From positions 1-9,237 of the forward strand of contig JAGOBZ010000105.1 in NCBI GenBank assembly GCA_017999015.1: a stretch of DNA of 9,237 nt, read 5' to 3'. Position 1 is the first letter of the stretch. Each line of letters starts with the position of its first letter. The DNA comes from Kiritimatiellia bacterium (GTDB taxonomy: Bacteria; Verrucomicrobiota; Kiritimatiellia; RFP12; UBA1067). Made by a program: the position numbers and the translations under genes. The notes under the pieces are model-generated. The model did not search any database and was not told where the DNA came from. It saw nothing but the letters and a program-made list of their open reading frames with translations. Shown piece after piece: positions 1-5,457 of the stretch.

Positions 1-102
1 GATCTGATCCGTCAGGCGCACCTGCGCTTCAAAGAGGTGGCCGTTCTGCCGCGGCCCTATGTGGTGTTGCCGGAAATGGGGCTGCCGGCTTCCGGCTGGT
101 AA
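1..102 (+). CDS. C-terminal end of an upstream gene (33 residues, 5' partial)
   Basis: Reading frame 1 is open from the window edge to a TAA at 100-102 and has the GC-rich third positions of the genes around it. The visible residues include KEVAVLPRPYVVLPEMG and end in ASGW, with no membrane segment. The next gene begins 15 bp after the stop, so the two are probably co-transcribed. The position just before a TadG-like gene makes another Tad minor pilin or TadE-like protein plausible, but nothing in this short tail is diagnostic and I do not recognise it. Confidence 0.6.
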   Translation, partial: DLIRQAHLRFKEVAVLPRPYVVLPEMGLPASGW

Positions 103-117
103 GCAAGCGTGTAAACT

Positions 118-1680
118 ATGCTACATGCAGCGAACAGAGCCGCGTTGCGGTTGTGGCGGGACGACAGCGGAGTGGTGCTGGCCGTCACGATGATCGTGTT
201 TCTCGCCATGTTCATGATGGCGTGCGCGGTCTACGCCATCGGCGAAACCGTGCGGCAGCGCGTCGAGGTGCAGAACGGCGCCGATGCCGGCGCCTACTCC
301 GCCGCGATCGTCCAGGCGGACACGCTCAGCCGCGTCGCCGCGATCAACCGGGCGATGGCCTGGACCTACGTGCAGATGGTCCGCATGGAGATGGATTACA
401 TCGTCGACAAGTGGCTCTGGCTGACGCTCCAGCGCTGGGAGATCGACAACGTGCAGATGCAGATGTTCAACGCGCCCAGCACCTGCAACCGCGGCCTGCC
501 CTGGTACGGCACCGGCAAGGGCGTGTCGGTCGGCAACGGCGCGGGGCACAAGCGCATCCTGCTCAACAAGCGCCACCTCACGACCACCGATCAGATCAAG
601 TCCACGCGCCAGTCCGCCGCGTCGCAGGGCAAGAGCTACACCGCGCTGGCACCGAAGATCGACCGCTGCCGCTCCGAGATCCAGGCGATGAACGAGAAGG
701 AGAAGGAGCTGGTCCGCAAGTTGCCGCAGCGCGTGAAGCAGACGGTCGAGGCGATCCTGAAGGAGAACGCCAAGGACACGTGGAACGACAGCTTCGCGGG
801 CGGCGGGAGCATCATGTACGCGCTGAAGCAGGAGGAACAGCCGCTCGACCGCACCTTCCGCGTCCTGGAGCAGAAAGAGGAGGAGGATTTCCTGCGCCAC
901 GCCGACTACATCCGCGAGCAGGGAAGCAGTGCGCGCGAGGTGTTCGGCCCGGGCACCGATGACTGGTTTGTCAAGCAATACGCCGCGGGCGGCCCCGGCC
1001 TCCAGCGCCAGTACAAGCGAGGCCACCCGATCCTGATCTCCGAGTGGGACTGGTGCAGCTCGGTCTGGGAGATCGTGGAGGGCGCCTGCGTCATGATCGC
1101 GCAGACCTCCGGCTCGAGTTCGGTCAAGGGCGACGATCCCGAGATCTACGACCCCGCCTACTACATCACCGAGCGCGCGCAGCCGCAGGTGCTCAAAGAG
1201 GCCTTTTTTGCGAAGGGCGGCAGCCTTTGCGTCGGCTTGACGCGGCGCCTCAACAATCCGTTTCAGTTCATGGCGGCGGGCGGCGACGTGGGCATCATGA
1301 AGCCCTTTACGGTGAACGGCGGCAACCGTTTCATGTGGACCGTGAGCGCGGCGATCGCCGGGTACAACCCCACGCCGCGCCGGCCGGCCGAGGGCCGTTA
1401 CGAGGTGACCTATGAGAACAACGCCGGCGACCGCCTCTGGAACCTGAAGACCAGCGACTGGGATGCGGTGCTGCTGCCGCTGCACCGCGCCTGGGCCAAG
1501 GGCAAGGACCGCGCGTGGCAGGGCGAGACGGCCGGGCAGATTCTTTCGCAGATGCAGAGCGGGCCCTGGCAGGCGCTCTACGGCGGCGGGGGCGCGCCCG
1601 GCGAACAGGGGGCGCCCAAGGGCATGAACGAAGGCTCGCCCGTGTCGTACGGCGGCGCGGAGGCGTGGGTGCTGCACTGA
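118..1680 (+). CDS. TadG-like Flp pilus assembly protein with a large extracytoplasmic domain
   Basis: The 520-residue product has a short basic N-terminus, a single hydrophobic segment at about residues 18-42, then a long soluble region. Residues about 15-64 match the Tad N-terminal module (TadE/TadG-like family): an Asp-Asp-Ser-Gly lead-in, the membrane helix, then the motif VEVQNGADAGAYSAA, which corresponds to the family's 'qnaaDaaAlAaa'. There is no Glu at +5 after Gly18, so prepilin-peptidase cleavage is not expected. The rest (about 70-520) has no domain I recognise. It contains a charged helical stretch (about 185-260) and five cysteines (123, 184, 313, 324, 371) that could form disulfides outside the cytoplasm. 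An in-frame TAA at 112-114 makes ATG 118 the first usable ATG; no clear Shine-Dalgarno precedes it. Family membership rests on the N-terminus; the role of the C-terminal domain is unknown. Confidence 0.75.
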   Translation: MLHAANRAALRLWRDDSGVVLAVTMIVFLAMFMMACAVYAIGETVRQRVEVQNGADAGAYSAAIVQADTLSRVAAINRAMAWTYVQMVRMEMDYIVDKWLWLTLQRWEIDNVQMQMFNAPSTCNRGLPWYGTGKGVSVGNGAGHKRILLNKRHLTTTDQIKSTRQSAASQGKSYTALAPKIDRCRSEIQAMNEKEKELVRKLPQRVKQTVEAILKENAKDTWNDSFAGGGSIMYALKQEEQPLDRTFRVLEQKEEEDFLRHADYIREQGSSAREVFGPGTDDWFVKQYAAGGPGLQRQYKRGHPILISEWDWCSSVWEIVEGACVMIAQTSGSSSVKGDDPEIYDPAYYITERAQPQVLKEAFFAKGGSLCVGLTRRLNNPFQFMAAGGDVGIMKPFTVNGGNRFMWTVSAAIAGYNPTPRRPAEGRYEVTYENNAGDRLWNLKTSDWDAVLLPLHRAWAKGKDRAWQGETAGQILSQMQSGPWQALYGGGGAPGEQGAPKGMNEGSPVSYGGAEAWVLH

Positions 1681-1695
1681 GAAACGAGGCTGCGC

Positions 1696-1760
1696 GTGAA
1701 CGATCAATGGGGTAACGTTCAACGCTCAACGTTCCACGCTCAGCTCTCAAATTATGGACG
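1696..1760 (+). repeat. Leader repeat element A, with five degenerate 7-bp tandem units
   Basis: This 65-bp element lies between the TadG-like gene and the 44-residue gene. It consists of GTGAACGATC (1696-1705), an 8-bp spacer, five consecutive heptamers (1714-1748; consensus AACGYTC, the last two degenerate), AA, two bases, then TATGGACG (1753-1760). Element B at 1986-2036 has the same architecture and shares the flanking blocks. The two AACGTT copies at 1714-1719 and 1728-1733 are self-complementary and could form a 6-bp hairpin with an 8-nt loop. The element ends 12 bp before the next start codon, so it would be in that gene's leader. Confidence 0.75.
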
Positions 1761-1772
1761 ACGAGGTGAGGC

Positions 1773-1907
1773 ATGGCGAAGGTGACAGGATGGACATGGC
1801 TCGCGCTGAGCCTGCTGGCGCTCTGGACGGTGGGCCGGGAGGGGCGCGGCGATGGCCGCATCGAGGATTACAAGCGGCACAAGCAGTATGAAACCTGGAG
1901 CCGGTGA
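1773..1907 (+). CDS. Small predicted membrane protein, 44 residues
   Basis: This short ORF is supported by a good ribosome binding site (GAGGTG at 1763-1768, 4 nt before the ATG) and by a protein-like layout. Residues 2-20 include a hydrophobic segment (WTWLALSLLALWTVG), and residues 21-44 are strongly charged (RIEDYKRHKQYETWSR). The product could be a single-pass small membrane protein or a secreted peptide with an uncleaved or weak signal. No lipobox Cys is present. It sits between tadG-like and tadE-like genes and is bracketed by repeat elements A and B. I do not recognise a family. A competing ATG at 1754 opens another frame of 45 codons, but that has no ribosome binding site and a composition typical of an out-of-frame shadow. 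Confidence 0.6.
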   Translation: MAKVTGWTWLALSLLALWTVGREGRGDGRIEDYKRHKQYETWSR

Positions 1908-1921
1908 ACGGGCGTTTTTTG

Positions 1922-1951
1922 TTGTGCGGGCCCGGCGGCCGGGGATATACT
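1922..1951 (+). promoter_or_regulatory. Candidate sigma70-type promoter upstream of the tadE-like gene
   Basis: TATACT (1946-1951) matches five of six bases of the -10 consensus and stands out in GC-rich DNA. TTGTGC (1922-1927) lies 18 bp upstream as a weak -35 (TTG conserved). Transcription would begin near 1958, leaving a leader of about 120 nt that contains repeat element B. This would separate the main pilus operon from the TadG-like unit. It rests on sequence only, and the -35 is poor. Confidence 0.3.
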
Positions 1952-1985
1952 CTGGGTCAACGACGGGCCGCCTCGCGGTTGTACG

Positions 1986-2036
1986 GTGAATGATCGAAAA
2001 GATAACTTTCAACGTTCAACTCTCAAGGTGTGGACG
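1986..2036 (+). repeat. Leader repeat element B, with three degenerate 7-bp tandem units
   Basis: This is a shorter relative of element A: GTGAATGATC (1986-1995), an 8-bp spacer, three heptamers (AACTTTC, AACGTTC, AACTCTC at 2004-2024), AA, two bases, then TGTGGACG (2029-2036). It is 51 bp against 65 bp for element A, a difference of exactly two heptamers. The outer blocks and spacer lengths are otherwise the same. It precedes the tadE-like start at 2077 by about 40 bp, so it is probably transcribed as part of that leader. Confidence 0.7.
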
Positions 2037-2058
2037 GATGACCGATGGCGGAATAGCG

Positions 2059-2067
2059 AGGAGAAGG
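2059..2067 (+). promoter_or_regulatory. Ribosome binding site that favours the ATG at 2077
   Basis: The purine-rich run AGGAGAAGG lies 9 nt before ATG 2077. The frame is open upstream, with possible starts at 1990 and 2038, but 1990 falls inside repeat element B and neither has a comparable site. The 2077 start also gives the short basic leader expected of a TadE-like pseudopilin. Confidence 0.65.
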
Positions 2068-2076
2068 CAGACTCAC

Positions 2077-2673
2077 ATGAACACGGGGTGCCAGAGCGAG
2101 CGCGCGCGCGGCGCTGAAGGGTCGGTCCTGCTGGAGACCGTTCTGGCGATCCCCCTGTACATGATCCTGCTGGGCGGCATTCTGTGGATCGGCGACCTGA
2201 TCGTGACGCGGCAGCAGTTGGTGGTCGCCGACCGGTATGTGGCGTGGAACAAGGGCCTGCGCTACGGCGACCGCGGGCAGACAGACGCAGGGACGGTGCA
2301 CCGACTGTTCTTCGCGGAGGCCAACGGCTCGCCGAGCCAGTACCACCGGCCGACCGCCAGCGAGGGACGCGTCGAACAGGTTTACGACTGGAGCCATAAG
2401 GTGAGCGGACAGGTGCGGCTCGATATGCGCATGCCGGAGTGGACACGCTATCTGTTTAACGCGGGGCAGGTCATGTATGACAGCGGCGTGCCGCTGGAGC
2501 AGGCGACGGCCATGCAGGGACGCGACAAGCCGGACCAGCGGCACGTGGTGCTGATGCGGACGCGGGAGAAGGCCGAGCCGGGGTACATCCGCAACCGCTA
2601 CGGGGTCGATAACTCGGAGCAGGTGGCGCGGCAATGGCGGCAGATCGCTGAAGAGAGGTGGCCCGATGAGTAG
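2077..2673 (+). CDS. TadE-like minor pseudopilin
   Basis: The 198-residue product begins with a short hydrophilic leader ending in Ala-Glu-Gly (residues 13-15), followed by SVLLETVLAIPLYMILLGG. This is the TadE arrangement: Gly at -1 and Glu20 at +5 of the predicted prepilin-peptidase site, then one hydrophobic helix (about 18-45) containing the family's E-x-x-L-x-x-P pattern. Next comes RQQLVVADRYVAW, equivalent to the 'rq...Aar' segment of TadE. The remaining 140 residues are soluble, rich in Arg, Gln, Asp and Glu, and unlike anything I can name. In the Tad system TadE/TadF pseudopilins are processed by TadV and needed for pilus assembly. It starts the compact gene run and its end overlaps the next gene by 8 bp, which suggests translational coupling. 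Calling it tadE rather than tadF is uncertain. Confidence 0.75.
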   Translation: MNTGCQSERARGAEGSVLLETVLAIPLYMILLGGILWIGDLIVTRQQLVVADRYVAWNKGLRYGDRGQTDAGTVHRLFFAEANGSPSQYHRPTASEGRVEQVYDWSHKVSGQVRLDMRMPEWTRYLFNAGQVMYDSGVPLEQATAMQGRDKPDQRHVVLMRTREKAEPGYIRNRYGVDNSEQVARQWRQIAEERWPDE

Positions 2674-3031
2674 GCGCGCAGGCTATCTGGCGGTTGCGGT
2701 GCTGGCGGCCGCGGCCGTGCAGGCGGCGCGCGGCGCTGCGGCGCTGCCGTCGGTGGCGCTGCCGGCGCTGGCGCGCGTGACCGTCGACGAGACGTCGGGC
2801 GAGACGTGGCGTCAGGTCGGCGAGCTGGGCGGGTCGGTGGCGACCGCGCGCGGCGAGTGCGCGGCGGCGCTGGCCGCGGCCGGTTGGCGGCTGGACAAGA
2901 CGATCGTGCTGGGCCGGCCGCCCGCACGCTCGGAATTGACGCTTTGGATTCGGGGAACGCGCCGGATCCTGTTCATGGTGTGGGAAAAAGAGGCGGGCAC
3001 ATGCGGCTTCGCCTGGGGTGAGGAACGGTAA
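2666..3031 (+). CDS. Unknown small secreted protein in the pilus operon
   Basis: The 121-residue product has a basic N-terminus and an alanine-rich hydrophobic segment (about 6-28) that looks like a Sec signal peptide, with cleavage likely in the 23-28 region. The mature part (about 95 residues) has two cysteines (65 and 113) that could pair in the periplasm. It contains GWRLDKTIVL (73-82) and a beta-rich tail (LTLWIRGTRRILFMVW, 91-106). There is no lipobox. The ATG overlaps the end of the tadE-like gene by 8 bp and is preceded by an AGAGGTGG-type binding site, so the genes are coupled. It lies immediately before cpaB and might serve the periplasmic part of the machine, perhaps in place of RcpB/CpaD, which is not seen; that is only inference from position. 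I recognise no family. Confidence 0.7.
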   Translation: MSRRAGYLAVAVLAAAAVQAARGAAALPSVALPALARVTVDETSGETWRQVGELGGSVATARGECAAALAAAGWRLDKTIVLGRPPARSELTLWIRGTRRILFMVWEKEAGTCGFAWGEER

Positions 3032-3045
3032 ACGGAAGGACGACG

Positions 3046-3852
3046 ATGAAGAATTTCATTCCCTTGGTTCTGGCGGTGTTGCTGGGGCTGGCTGCCGTGC
3101 TGGCGGTGGGACGGCTGCTGCACGCGCGCCGGCAGGCGACCGAGAAGACCACCACGGTCGTGGCCGTCGCGCGTGATGTGAACGCCGGCGAGGTGCTCAC
3201 CAGCGATGCGGTCATGGAGAAGAAGGTGCCCGTCTCGGCCCGGCCGGCGCAGGCGATCTTTTGGACGCGCGCCGAGATGGTGGTCGGCCAGAAGGCGCTG
3301 CGCTCGATCGCCCAGGGCGATTATGTGCTGCTCTCCGATGTCGGCCTCTCGCGCAGCATGGCGGATATCGTGGGCGAGGGCGAGTGGGCGGTCTCGCTGA
3401 CCGTGCCCGCCGGCGGTATCGCGCGCATTGTGCAGCCGGGCGACGAGGTGGCGGTGATCGGCACCTTCAAGGTCAAGAGCCAGGTGAAAACGGCTGACCT
3501 CTCGGCCGCGCCCGAAGAGATCGCGCGCGAAGCGACGCTGGTGCTCTTCCCGCGGGTGCGCGTGCTGGACGTGGGCACGCTGTCGACCGGCGGCGAGGCC
3601 AGCGCGGGCGAGTTGATCCTCGCGCTGCCGCCGCAGCAGGCTCAGGTGCTGATCGCCGCGCAGGGCAAATCGCGCCTGACGCTGGCGCTGCGCCGCCCCG
3701 GCGACGAAGCGGCCATCAACCGCATCGACACCGGCATGGTGAACGAGGAGACCTTTGACAAACTGATGCAGGGACTGAAAACGTTTGAGATGCCGCCGGT
3801 TCCCGGCGTCATCACCGCTCCCGTGCCGGCCAAGGCCGCGGGGCAGAACTAG
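3046..3852 (+). CDS. cpaB: Flp pilus assembly protein CpaB/RcpC
   Basis: CpaB/RcpC is an inner-membrane-anchored periplasmic protein that works with the secretin in Tad pilus assembly. The 268-residue product has one N-terminal hydrophobic helix (about 4-24) and a SAF domain (about 36-100), recognisable from VVAVARDVNAGEVLTSDAV and the following 'VGQKALRSIAQGDYVLLSDV' segment. A RcpC-type domain follows (about 115-215: AVSLTVPAGGIARIVQPGDE and a late LILALPPQQAQVLIAA segment). The length is normal for the family. A strong binding site (GGAAGGA, 3034-3040) sits 5 nt before the ATG. The gene follows the unknown secreted-protein gene by 14 bp and precedes the secretin gene by 9 bp, matching the usual rcpC-rcpA order. 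Confidence 0.93.
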   Translation: MKNFIPLVLAVLLGLAAVLAVGRLLHARRQATEKTTTVVAVARDVNAGEVLTSDAVMEKKVPVSARPAQAIFWTRAEMVVGQKALRSIAQGDYVLLSDVGLSRSMADIVGEGEWAVSLTVPAGGIARIVQPGDEVAVIGTFKVKSQVKTADLSAAPEEIAREATLVLFPRVRVLDVGTLSTGGEASAGELILALPPQQAQVLIAAQGKSRLTLALRRPGDEAAINRIDTGMVNEETFDKLMQGLKTFEMPPVPGVITAPVPAKAAGQN

Positions 3853-3856
3853 GAGG
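3851..3856 (+). promoter_or_regulatory. Perfect AGGAGG ribosome binding site deciding the secretin start
   Basis: AGGAGG overlaps the cpaB stop codon (TAG, 3850-3852) and lies 5 nt before ATG 3862. A GTG at 3856, two codons upstream in the same frame, overlaps this site and so is an unlikely start. Confidence 0.85.
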
Positions 3857-3861
3857 TGACG

Positions 3862-5451
3862 ATGAACACGCAACTGAAAAGATTCCAATTCACATGGGGT
3901 TTTGCGGGGTGCTGCCTGGCTGCGGCGCTGCTGCTGGGCGTGACGCGCGCCTTGCCTGCGCGCGCGGCGGACGCCACGCCGGTCACGGTCAGCGTCGGCA
4001 AAATGGAGCTGCTGAACCTGCCCTTTCCGGTGCAGGGCTACCGCTTGGCCGATCCCTCGCTGGCCAAGGTGGAGACCTTGGGGCCGCAGCAACTGCGCGT
4101 GATGGGACTCAAAGCCGGCATGACCGATCTGCAGGTGACCGGCGAGGGCAGCGTGTCGGCGCTTTTCTCGCTGACCGTGCTCGAGAACATCAACGCGGTG
4201 CTCTCGGCGGTCAAGCGCGATCTGGACGCCGTGCCGGAAGTCGATGTCGCGATCAACCTCGGGCGCGTGGTGCTCAAGGGCGAGGTCAGCAACATCGAGC
4301 ATTGGAAGTACCTGCTGAAGGTGGTCGATCTGTACAAGGATTCGGTCGCCAACCTGGTCACGTTTTACCCGGCCCCCGAGGTGATGCTGTCGCTTAAGGC
4401 CGCCTTTGAAAAGGCCGGCCTGACCGTGCTCGACGCCGACGCGCCGGAAAACCAGAAAGTGCCCGGCGCCATCCGCCTCGCCTTCAGCGGCAACTCGATC
4501 TTCGTGAACGGCCTGGTGTACAGCCAGAAGGACAAAGACCGCATCACGCAGATCATCGAGGCGCAGAACTGGCTGACCGTGCCGCGCAAGCGCGAGGGCG
4601 GCGAGGCCGCCCAGGCGCAGACCGCCGACGATCCGCGCGTCAAGGCGCTGCTCGACATCGAGGTGGTGCCGACCATGCTCGAGATGGACGTGGTCTTCGT
4701 GGGCGTGACGGATTCCGAGGAGAAGCAGATCGGCGTGAATCTGGCCAAGGCCGGCCTGATCGTGCTGAACTCCACCTCGGCCGGGTTCCAGGGCAATCTC
4801 GACAACAACTCGTCCGGCTGGGCCGGCACCTATTCGATCAACAGCGGCCTGCAGGGCGCGCTTAAATTCTTCGCCGGCAGCGGGCCGGGCCGCTTTCAGA
4901 CGGCCGGGCACATGACCTTTAAGAACGACTCGCCGGAGTGGCGTACCTACCACAGCGGCGGCACGCTGAAGGTTAAAGTGGCCACGCGCGACGCGACCTC
5001 GCTGGAGGACATCGACTACGGCCTCATCATGAAGATCAAGGGCGGCCTGCTGGACGCCAAGACCGCGTCGGTGGACGTGAACATCGAGCTCAGCTATCCG
5101 GTGCCGGTCGGCACGGATTACGATCTCAAGCGCAACCGCATCGAGACAACGGTCAATTGTCCGGTCGGCCACACGATGGTGCTGGCCGGCATGAAGAGCC
5201 TGATCGAGCAGTCCAGCACCGAGGGCGTGCCCTTCTTGCGCAGCGTGCCGGCGATCTCGTGGTTCTTCTCGGAGAAGAACAACCTCAAGGAGGACAGCAA
5301 GGTGCTGATCCTGCTGAGCCCGCAAATCGCCGGGGCGACGCGGGAAGCCGCGCCGGTCTCGATCCAGACCGCGCCGACGGTTGACGAGGCGGCCAAATCC
5401 AACGAGCAGCGCGAGCGCGAGAAACGCAAACGCCGGTTCTTCTTCTTCTGA
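3862..5451 (+). CDS. cpaC: Tad pilus outer-membrane secretin CpaC/RcpA
   Basis: The secretin multimerises into the outer-membrane channel for the Flp pilus. The 529-residue product has a signal peptide (1-35, likely cleaved after ALPARA). The pilus-type secretin N-terminal domain follows (about 42-105), with the hallmark run LADPSLAKVETLG ('..dP.ia.v..l.') and 'MGLKAGMTDLQV'. Next are one or two BON-like segments (about 115-170 and 205-240; RVVLKGEVSNIEHW, IFVNGLVYSQKDKDRI) and the secretin core (about 268-490). The core starts at VVPTMLEMDVVFVGV and ends with EGVPFLRSVPAISWFF...VLILLSPQI, the conserved 'G.P.L..iP..g.lF ... l.i...P.i' signature. The C-terminus is unusual: a Glu/Lys/Arg stretch ending in four Phe residues. 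The core between residues 300 and 400 diverges from textbook secretins. The stop is followed after only 6 bp by tadA, in the same frame. Confidence 0.92.
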   Translation: MNTQLKRFQFTWGFAGCCLAAALLLGVTRALPARAADATPVTVSVGKMELLNLPFPVQGYRLADPSLAKVETLGPQQLRVMGLKAGMTDLQVTGEGSVSALFSLTVLENINAVLSAVKRDLDAVPEVDVAINLGRVVLKGEVSNIEHWKYLLKVVDLYKDSVANLVTFYPAPEVMLSLKAAFEKAGLTVLDADAPENQKVPGAIRLAFSGNSIFVNGLVYSQKDKDRITQIIEAQNWLTVPRKREGGEAAQAQTADDPRVKALLDIEVVPTMLEMDVVFVGVTDSEEKQIGVNLAKAGLIVLNSTSAGFQGNLDNNSSGWAGTYSINSGLQGALKFFAGSGPGRFQTAGHMTFKNDSPEWRTYHSGGTLKVKVATRDATSLEDIDYGLIMKIKGGLLDAKTASVDVNIELSYPVPVGTDYDLKRNRIETTVNCPVGHTMVLAGMKSLIEQSSTEGVPFLRSVPAISWFFSEKNNLKEDSKVLILLSPQIAGATREAAPVSIQTAPTVDEAAKSNEQREREKRKRRFFFF

Positions 5452-5457
5452 GCGCGT

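Noticed and set aside
121..1722. Minus-strand open frame of about 530 codons opposite the TadG-like gene
   Set aside because: The + strand frame has a recognisable Tad N-terminal module. The reverse frame has a repetitive Arg/His/Leu composition and no motif.
1754..1891. Alternative 45-residue ORF overlapping the small membrane-protein gene
   Set aside because: It has no ribosome binding site, no hydrophobic segment and a Gly/Ala/Arg shadow composition, whereas the 1773 frame has a strong site and a membrane-like segment.
1898..1921. Possible terminator at the end of the 44-residue gene (T6 at 1915-1920)
   Set aside because: The stem before the T-run is only about 3 bp (GCC with GGC, or CCG with CGG), which is too weak for an intrinsic terminator.
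1931..1943. Inverted repeat CCCGG-CGG-CCGGG
   Set aside because: A 5-bp GC stem with a 3-nt loop is expected by chance in GC-rich DNA, and no T-run follows it.
1714..2026. CRISPR-like reading of the heptamer arrays
   Set aside because: The units are 7 bp, directly adjacent and degenerate, with no unique spacers of 25 bp or more, so this is tandem-repeat structure.
1990..2076. Longer start for the tadE-like gene at 1990
   Set aside because: This start lies inside repeat element B and would add 29 residues ahead of the pseudopilin leader with no supporting binding site.
5449..5457. Read-through of the secretin stop to give a secretin-TadA fusion
   Set aside because: The frames match, but the secretin is exported and TadA is cytoplasmic, so a fusion would put one part in the wrong compartment. 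Nothing beyond the shared frame suggests recoding.
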